A stretch of 64,000 bases of DNA from Arthrobotrys musiformis. Lineage: Eukaryota > Ascomycota > Orbiliomycetes > Orbiliales > Orbiliaceae. Position 1 is the stretch's first letter. Every line of letters begins with the position of its first letter. The translations under genes and the position numbers were made by a program. The stretch is taken from positions 1,054,001 through 1,118,000 of the forward strand of contig JAVHJL010000001.1 in assembly GCA_036971715.1 (NCBI GenBank), read 5' to 3'. Below the pieces are notes generated by a model. The model was not told the DNA's origin, made no database searches, and saw only the letters and a list, made by a program, of their open reading frames with translations. Positions 57,551 through 64,000 of this stretch are shown piece by piece.

Positions 57551-59236
57551 TTTGGCTGGTTGGCAGATGCAAGTCTGCCTGCCTGCCTGGTCGCCTGCTT
57601 TCTTGGGGCGGAGTCGAGAGATAAATCTCTCGCAGCTTTCAATTTGTCTCGCTTGTTCGAATAAGCTGTACGATTATGCACGCGGCTCCAAGCTCCACGT
57701 TCCGTTTGATCCTGTCGCTTGCTGCATGCATCGGTCTGCGGGCTTTTCTTCTCAAAATTTAAGAACGATTTGAGGCTACGAACGGGATACACTCCTTTTT
57801 TTGGAGCAGTTTATGCCCCTATGAGGAGCTGGAATGTTTTAGCTAGTGTCCAGAGGCCCATCCTTTGAGTGGGAGAGTACTTACTAGCTTGAGTTAGTAG
57901 GTGGATGGTGGTGGAGGTTAGTTAGCTGGATCCTCCATAGTCTGGCTGCAGCTGGTCAATCGTCATCACCAGAACCATCACCAAACCAGCTTCATCACCA
58001 TCATCTCCACAGAGAGTCTAGCTTCAAAGCTGGAGCCAAGGATATCCTTCCATTCGCTCATTCCTTCCTCTCCTTTCCGTTCCTCCTTTCCTTTCCTTCC
58101 TTCCTTCCTCCCTTCCTTCCTTTATCCAGAGCTTGTCGTGGATTCGGTCTGTCTGTGTCTTGTCTTATTAATCATCTGCTTAGCGAAGAAGTTGCTCCTG
58201 CAACCTCAAAGCAGACCTCGCCAGACCAGACTCCGGACTGGACTCCCCCATTCCCATCCTCCGATACCTCTCTCACCTCCACCTCCAACAAACAACCAAC
58301 CATCTCTCACTTCATCACCCTCACCCGCATCGTCAAAATACCATCGTCATTCCTACCCGAATCCTCGGAACCTTCCCCGTTCGTGCTCCCGCTAACCACT
58401 TCAAGCCCGGACATAGCTCTCCATCCGTCTCGTCGGCATCGCTTCGTTTGGTCCGTAGCGTTCCAGGATCGGATCCAACAATAGTAAACCGCCCCAGGGA
58501 ACCTTCCGGTCCATCACCCCATTCGTCACCCTGCATATTCCAGACATCGGGTTCTCCCCACTCCCACGATATCCCACCGTTTTCCCTAGGAACCCCATTC
58601 CCGACATTTTTTCCTCCCCCCTTCTCCTGTTCGCGACTGTAATTTAATTTATCATCTTGTCCCGGAAAGAAATTCGAAGGAACGGACAGACGAACGAACG
58701 AACGACCGAAACAAAAAAAAGAATAAGAAGAGTAGTTACCAGGAAGAAGGCCTCGAGAAAAACAACCGTCTGAGCCACCTCCAGTTTCAACCCTCCCAAA
58801 AGTTGCAGCTTATGACGCAAAACGAACGGTAGTCGACCGTTTTTTTCCTTTTCTTTTTCTTTTCTTTTCTTTCTTGCGCGTGTGTGCTTTTCTGCTGCCT
58901 CTCGTTTTGTTTCTCCCTCTTCCCCTTCGTTTCTTGGGTTTATCATTCTAAGCCTCGAGGAAGCTTCTCTCTATAGCTTTAAATAGAGAGTGTGAGGGGG
59001 AGGGAGACAGGGGACCAGACCAGGTGAACAGTCCATCTTCACCAAACGAGCTATTGAAAGCTACCACGGGCAAACACCAAGCAAAAAAAGTACACTACAG
59101 CATAGGAAGTCTAGCCTTCTTTGCTTCTTCTTTTGCCCTCTTAGCTTTCGAATCTTCCCCGTCTTCGACATTCAACCCAGCCAAACCCACCTTTTTTTCC
59201 CTCTCTCTACCATTTTCGAATCTCTAAAATTTCAAC

Positions 59237-62200
59237 ATGTCGTCTCGACAACTACCGCCCGAGATGACTTCACAAGATACCGTCGTAGGTGCCTTTAGGA
59301 TAGGCAAGGAGATAGGTAGAGGGTCATTTGCTACGGTTTACCAGGGCATCCATTCTGTGAGTGACCTTTATTTTTCATATCGTCGAGACGGGACAGATCT
59401 ACTCCAGGATCTTGGTAAATTGCTTTCCCACGTAACAAGTAACGGTAGTGCTAATACGAAATTCTTCGATGTTTTAAAAAACTGTAGCAAACGAAGAGTC
59501 TCGTAGCCATAAAATCCGTCCTACGGAGCAAGCTGAATCGAAAGCTACTCGAAAACCTCGAGTCCGAGATCCAGATCCTAAAAACCCTCGACCACCCGCA
59601 CATCGTAGCCCTCCTAGACTGCCAGAAATCGCACACGTACATACATTTGGTGATGGAATACTGCTCTTTGGGCGATCTGTCGTTATTCATAAAGAAGAGG
59701 GATCGATTACATACACTACCGGACTTGACGGCCATGTCGCAGAAGTATCCAAGCATCGGGGGTGGTCTAAACGAAGTGATTATCCGACATTTCCTCCAAC
59801 AGCTCGCAAGCGCTCTAGAATTCTTACGAAGCCGGAACTTGATCCATCGAGACATCAAGCCGCAAAACTTGTTACTTGAACCCCCGGTGGTCACGTATGG
59901 CGAATCAGGACCATACTCGGAAGGAATAAAGGACGATAAGCGGAAGATTCCCGAAATGGGTCTACCGGATCTACCGGTTCTCAAGATCGCGGACTTTGGA
60001 TTCGCGAGGAACCTACCGTCGACGGCGATGGCGGATACACTTTGTGGGAGTCCGTTGTACATGGCACCCGAGATCTTGAGGTATGAGAAGTACGATGCTA
60101 AGGCGGATTTATGGTCCGTGGGTACGGTGCTTTACGAGATGGTTGTGGGGAAGCCGCCGTTTAGAGCCAGGAATCATGTAGAATTGCTTAGGAAGATCGA
60201 AAAGGGTGAGGATGTGATCAGGTTCGGGGAGGATGTGAACGTCAGCGAGCCGCTGGGCAGTCTGGTACGGAGGCTCCTGAAGAGGGGTCCTGTGGAGCGG
60301 ATGTCATTCAGCGACTTCTTTAGCGATCCTGTGGTTAAGGGCCGGATACCTGGAGCAATTTACCCCAGGATACAAGGCGGAATCGATCTTACACCTGCAG
60401 ATTTGAGGCAGAAGGGTCACGACAGAGAAGGTCCGAGGACACCAACCGGGACGGAGCCGAGCGTTCCGGATTACTTCCCGACACGAACATCACACCCGAT
60501 TCCAGGCTCATCACGGCAGGCTCAGTATACCGGGTATGGAGATAATAACCCACCCGAAGAGAGCCATCGGACATCAGCTTTCGCCAATATCCCACGTGCG
60601 AACACGGCAGCCAGTGTTGCTCCGCCTGTTCAGTTGGCTAAAACCCCTGTTCAGTCAGGACTGGGTCGTCCGAATATTCATCACGCAGCTTCAGCACCGG
60701 TAAGACAGGCAGATGTCGACAGACACGGTGTTTCTACGGGAGTGCCCATGGAGAGGCAGCTATCACAGCAAACGGCTTCTCCTGGATCATCATTCCTGAT
60801 ACAACGACAGGACCAGCAGCGAACCAGGCAGGCTGCTCGAGAGAAAGAAACGAAAGAGGCGAAGGACCGACTGGACCAGGATAACCTCGACCAAGAGTAC
60901 GTGGTTATTGAGAAGCGTACTGTCGAAGTCAACGCGCTAGCCGATGAGGTCGCTGCGGCTCCACAGATTACTGGGAGGTCACCTTCCTCGACACCAAAGG
61001 GGAATGCACTTGCCAGGAGGGTAACAACAGGGCAGTCCACACCTTCTCGTGCTGTTGTTGGAAAGAGGCCGGAGTCATTCCAGCAGCCCAGGAACAGCTA
61101 CGAAAGGAAATTTGGAACGAGCCCTGGGAGCGCAGCGACTTCAGCATTAGCTAGGGCACTTGCTATGGTCAACACTAGGCTCAACAATATTGGCATCCTA
61201 CCCCCCTCGGTGTTCGGAAACTACAATGCAGCGATGCAGAGTCCACAATACGTGGCATCTGGCCTCTACCAACCGGGTAGTATGGTTGTCATCGGGGGCC
61301 AGAACACCAACACCAACAATGCGACGGGTTTGTCCGAAGAAGACTTCCAAGCCATCCAATCTATCGAGGAGGCTGCCAATCGCAGCGATGTGGTTTACCA
61401 ATTTGCGGAAGTCAAATTCTCGCAGTTGTTACCTTCATCTTTGCCCAGTCCTACGGCGAATTTGGGCCTTCTGCCACCCTCAGCTAGTGAACAGGGACAG
61501 ACCGAGCCATCTGATCTACCGCCAGATGCTATTGTTGCATTAGCAGAAGAAGCACTTGTCCTCTATGTCAAGACGCTATCTTTACTCGCAAGGGCTATGG
61601 ATATCGCAGGGAAGTGGTGGGGAGTGACAAACGGAACTGCCGGCGCAAACGCCATTTCTAGGATGAACAACGCCGTGCAATGGGTTCGAGAACGCTTCAA
61701 CGAGGTCCTCGAGAAAGCCGAGTACACCCGCCGCAAGCTCATCGCTGCACAGAACCAACTGCCTAGGACGCACGCCTCCCACCCTTCGAACAATCCGAAG
61801 AGTTCGACTTCGCCTGCCCTCGGTGTTAGCGTTGATGGAGTTGTTTTGAGCCCCGGGGTCAGTGCTGAGAAGCTTATGTACGACCGTGCTCTGGAGATGA
61901 GCAGGACGGCTGCGGTGAATGAGATGGTTGGGGATTCATACGGAGAATGCGAGATCGCGTATGTGACCGCCATCTGGATGTTGGAGGGTGTGTTGGAGCC
62001 GGATGATAACGGGCGTAATACGCTCGGGGAGAATTCGGCTGAGGGGATCTTGAACATGGAGGAGGATGACCGAAAGGTCATTGAGAAGTGTAAGTGTTAT
62101 AACTACCTTTTTTATGTATTAGTGACGTCATGCTAATTACTCGTTTATAGTCATTCTCGGTATCCGCGCACGACTGGCTGCTCTGCGGAAGAAGATGGCG

Positions 62201-62293
62201 ACGATATCAAGACGATCGTCTGGTGGGATGCCATCCGGGACTCCTAACGTTCCACTATCTCCACCTCACTCACCAAAGCCAATGAGTACTTGA
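59237..62293 (+). CDS. ATG1: Autophagy-initiating serine/threonine kinase Atg1
   Basis: Exons 59237-59356, 59488-62089 and 62151-62293 give 954 residues. The N-terminal kinase domain (about 20-325) has the Gly loop GRGSFATVYQG, Lys in LVAIKSV, the catalytic loop HRDIKPQNLL, DFGFARNL and GSPLYMAPE. Typical fungal Atg1 insertions lie between the subdomains. A disordered Ser/Pro/Gln-rich linker follows. An Atg8-interacting motif occurs at about 511-514 (EYVVIEK, followed by RTVEVNALADEVA), matching the position and sequence of the known yeast AIM. The C-terminal third (about 600-950) is the helical Atg13-binding (MIT-like) region, ending in RKKMATISRRSSGG. Atg1 works with Atg13 and Atg17 downstream of TORC1 and AMPK at the phagophore assembly site. 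The first exon ends inside the kinase Gly-loop region, so the open frame from 59647 alone would be inactive. Confidence 0.97.
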
Positions 62294-63142
62294 TACACCT
62301 GCAAGCCTGAGGCAACGGGTGTGCCTTCGCTTTTGGTTCATTCATTCATACCACCTTTTCCCACATTCGCTTCGGGGTTTAATGTTTAAAGGTTCGTATT
62401 TAGTTCATTCTTTAGTTTTCGTTTCTTTTACTTGATGGCCACGAACCTTGGGGTCTTCCTCTTCTTTTCTTTTTGCTCCTTTTTCTTTTTCTTTTTTCTT
62501 TTTTCACTTTGCGGGACAAATACATACGTACACGAAGTTTTTGCATTTGTTTTAGCCCCGGGATTCTGGGAGTTTTTTTTTGATATCCTTTAATCGCTCG
62601 GTTCTTTTGATTTGGAAACCTTATGCTTTCGCTATAGATGAGATGCTTTTGATTGTGTTACCTTTTCGGCGAGCTTTGTTTTTCATGGACAAGATTGATA
62701 CTACTTTTCTATTGTTACTCGTTTGCTTTGCGGATCGGCCTTTCTTGTTCAGCAACGGGGAGTTTATGAGATTGTCCTCTCTTTTGCTTTTAGCTCGTTT
62801 CAGTCTTTTGTTACAAATACCTCTCCGCTGCATCCTATCTACGTTTGTGTTTTTTTGTTTATCAAGGGTGTTTTTTTTATAATTTTAGCTTCTTTGATAT
62901 CCGGATTGTGCTTTTATAACCTCTTTTTTTTTGCTGTTTTTTGCATGGGAGGGGGAATCAGATTGATAACTTTTTTGGCCGGTTTTGCGGGGTTGAGGTT
63001 TTTTTTGGGGGGTATTAGTTATTACTATTACTATTACTGTATGGGAACGAGAACTTGGTTATTATTAGCTATTACTATGGATATTATTTTAACTATTTTT
63101 TTTTTGAGAGAGAAGTGAGTGATGTGGTTTATTTTTACTAGA

Positions 63143-63166
63143 CTTCTTCTTCTTCTTCTTCTTCTT
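63143..63166 (+). repeat. (CTT)8 microsatellite
   Basis: Eight consecutive CTT units in the T-rich spacer after ATG1. Confidence 0.8.
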
Positions 63167-63581
63167 TTGAGGGGGCGGTTTCTTTTGTTGGAGTGTAGTG
63201 AGATGGTAGTTTTATAGGAATGGAGATTATTTATTTATATATTGAGGTTTGGGATGTGATATTGATCTATCGTGATCTTGCGCGTGGGTGTATATGGAGT
63301 GTATATCGTAATCCATCGCGTGGTCTGATACATGCTCCTGGGTTAAATCTTTCGCATGGACTATTGCGAGGTCTGCGACGGTGGTGCGCACGTGTGGTAT
63401 TTTTGGGCGTGGCAACGCAATATCTCTTCAATATAATTTGTTTTATATATATCAAAGTGGAAGATCGTCGTGATATTATGGCGAGTGTTTACGTGAAAAT
63501 CCAAGGGCGTTGGGGGGTGGGAGGGATATGGTATAAGAGGGTAGATTGTGGATATTCGGTGTGTATACCCCGCGGGCTGCT

Positions 63582-63588
63582 TTATATA
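63582..63588 (+). promoter_or_regulatory. TATA box of the terminal secreted-protein gene
   Basis: TTATATA lies 120 bases before the start codon at 63709, in a GC-richer setting after a T-rich spacer. Confidence 0.45.
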
Positions 63589-63620
63589 GAGGAGGTTAGT
63601 GGGTACCTCCTTGGTATACC

Positions 63621-63695
63621 ATGGTATGTAGTCCCTGTTCCCCCCCTTCTCAGTCTTCTCCTTCTTCTGCTTCTAGTTTTCGGCAAAGTTGCTAG
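63621..63695 (+). other. Candidate upstream open reading frame (24 codons)
   Basis: ATG at 63621 opens a Ser/Pro-rich frame (MVCSPCSPPSQSS...) that stops 13 bases before the main start. It lies after the predicted TATA box, so it should be in the leader. However, the ATG overlaps a GTATGT that could be a 5' splice donor, in which case the upstream frame would be removed by splicing. Confidence 0.4.
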
Positions 63696-63708
63696 ATTAT
63701 ATTCGAAT

Positions 63709-64000
63709 ATGGTTGCGGTAAACGTGGCACTCGCGCCGATTGTGGCTTTGGTGGTGTGTGGGGTTTATGTGGGTGCGCAGGAGACGGTTACGACGGAGGT
63801 GGTGTATACGACGGTTAATAGTACTGTTGTGGTTACTATGAGCGGGTGTGCATTGGGGTTGCCGTTTTGTGATCGGGTTACGTGGGGGGGTATGGACGGT
63901 GGAGAGGGTGGAAGTGGGACTTCGGGTGTGCTGCCTGGGGTTTCAAGCTCTACTAGTGGAGCTACTGGTGGGACTGGGACTGAGACTGGCGGGGGCGGTA
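63709..64000 (+). CDS. Secreted Ser/Gly/Thr-rich protein, N-terminal part only
   Basis: The frame runs open to the window edge (97 codons seen). The signal peptide is about 23 residues (MVAVNVALAPIVALVVCGVYVGA). It is followed by QETVTTEVVYTTVNSTVVVT, a two-Cys segment (SGCALGLPFCDRVTWGG), and the start of a Gly/Ser/Thr low-complexity region. The layout (signal peptide, T/V-rich strand, short Cys motif, mucin-like stretch) recalls the N-terminus of the large protein at 748. A cell-wall or extracellular mucin-like protein is likely. No domain can be named from the part seen, and an intron beyond the edge cannot be excluded. Confidence 0.72.
   Translation, partial: MVAVNVALAPIVALVVCGVYVGAQETVTTEVVYTTVNSTVVVTMSGCALGLPFCDRVTWGGMDGGEGGSGTSGVLPGVSSSTSGATGGTGTETGGGG

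Larger units (their letters stand above)
51893..59236. other. 7.3-kb gene-free divergent spacer before ATG1
   Basis: The largest gap in the window, between the leftward F-box gene and rightward ATG1. All frames are short and without recognisable domains. It contains pentamer arrays (57431-57485, 57511-57550), a CCTTR array (57069-57109), CTTCC-rich pyrimidine tracts (56391-56535 and 58080-58125) and palindromic CATATG/GTATAC clusters at about 54930-54962. The last 1.2 kb is pyrimidine-rich and is probably ATG1 promoter plus long leader. A non-coding RNA gene is possible but not shown. Confidence 0.45.
62294..63708. other. Intergenic region, ATG1 3' end and promoter of last gene
   Basis: Strongly T-rich from 62400 to 63120, with no recognisable coding sequence. 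A (CTT)8 run lies at 63143-63166. A TATATAG-type box at 63582-63588 and a short upstream frame at 63621-63695 belong to the next gene. Confidence 0.5.

Noticed and set aside
58138..58484. Overlapping Ser/Pro/Thr-rich frames before ATG1
   Set aside because: They begin with GTG rather than ATG and reflect the C/T-rich leader composition.

Overview
This is genomic DNA from a filamentous ascomycete (Pezizomycotina). Most genes carry short spliceosomal introns with GTATGT, GTAAGT or GTTAGT donors and CTAAC- or CTGAT-type branch sites. The protein set is fungal: CYP51, ATG1, Ste24, a Chk2/Rad53-type kinase, 14-3-3 and an Mtr2-type mRNA export factor. A GH26 mannanase carries a fungal CBM1. A class cannot be fixed from sequence alone; Orbiliomycetes or Pezizomycetes are possible but this is a weak inference. 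I see no prokaryotic operon, CRISPR array, rRNA, tRNA or intact transposon. Intergenic spacers are long (up to 7.3 kb) and rich in simple repeats and palindromes.

Layout. 0.7-5.7 kb: a 1621-residue secreted mucin-like repeat protein. 9.3-10.7 kb: 14-3-3, with very small 5' exons. 14.5-16.4 kb: a secreted CBM35-GH26-CBM1 mannanase. 18.8-19.5 kb: a small protein with many RRxS sites. 21.5-23.9 kb: a possible RNA polymerase I A14-like gene convergent with STE24. 24.5-25.7 kb: an unrecognised 391-residue protein. 28.6-30.1 kb: a secreted M28 aminopeptidase homologue lacking catalytic residues. 31.8-33.3 kb: a truncated nucleoside-phosphorylase domain fused to an acidic repeat tail. 34.6-38.5 kb: an NTF2-like export factor and a large membrane protein. 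40.0-42.0 kb: mitochondrial methionyl-tRNA synthetase. 43.0-45.3 kb: checkpoint kinase. 46.8-48.5 kb: CYP51. 49.3-51.9 kb: a tail-to-tail pair of diverged F-box-like paralogues. 59.2-62.3 kb: ATG1. From 63.7 kb: the start of a second secreted Ser/Gly/Thr-rich protein, cut by the window edge.

The genes do not form one pathway. Conserved housekeeping genes (14-3-3, STE24, MSM1, CHK2, CYP51, ATG1, the export factor) alternate with lineage-variable secreted or receptor-like genes (mucin, mannanase, M28 pseudopeptidase, nucleoside-phosphorylase fusion, F-box pair, terminal mucin). The most unusual material is the mucin-like protein with acidic Tyr/Gly modules and a terminal Arg-rich tail, the M28 pseudoenzyme, the phosphorylase/acidic-repeat fusion, an AT-hook-like insertion in the kinase FHA region, and a recurrent TACCTAGGTA palindrome. 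Exon joins were inferred by eye from splice signals and protein-family continuity, without transcript data.
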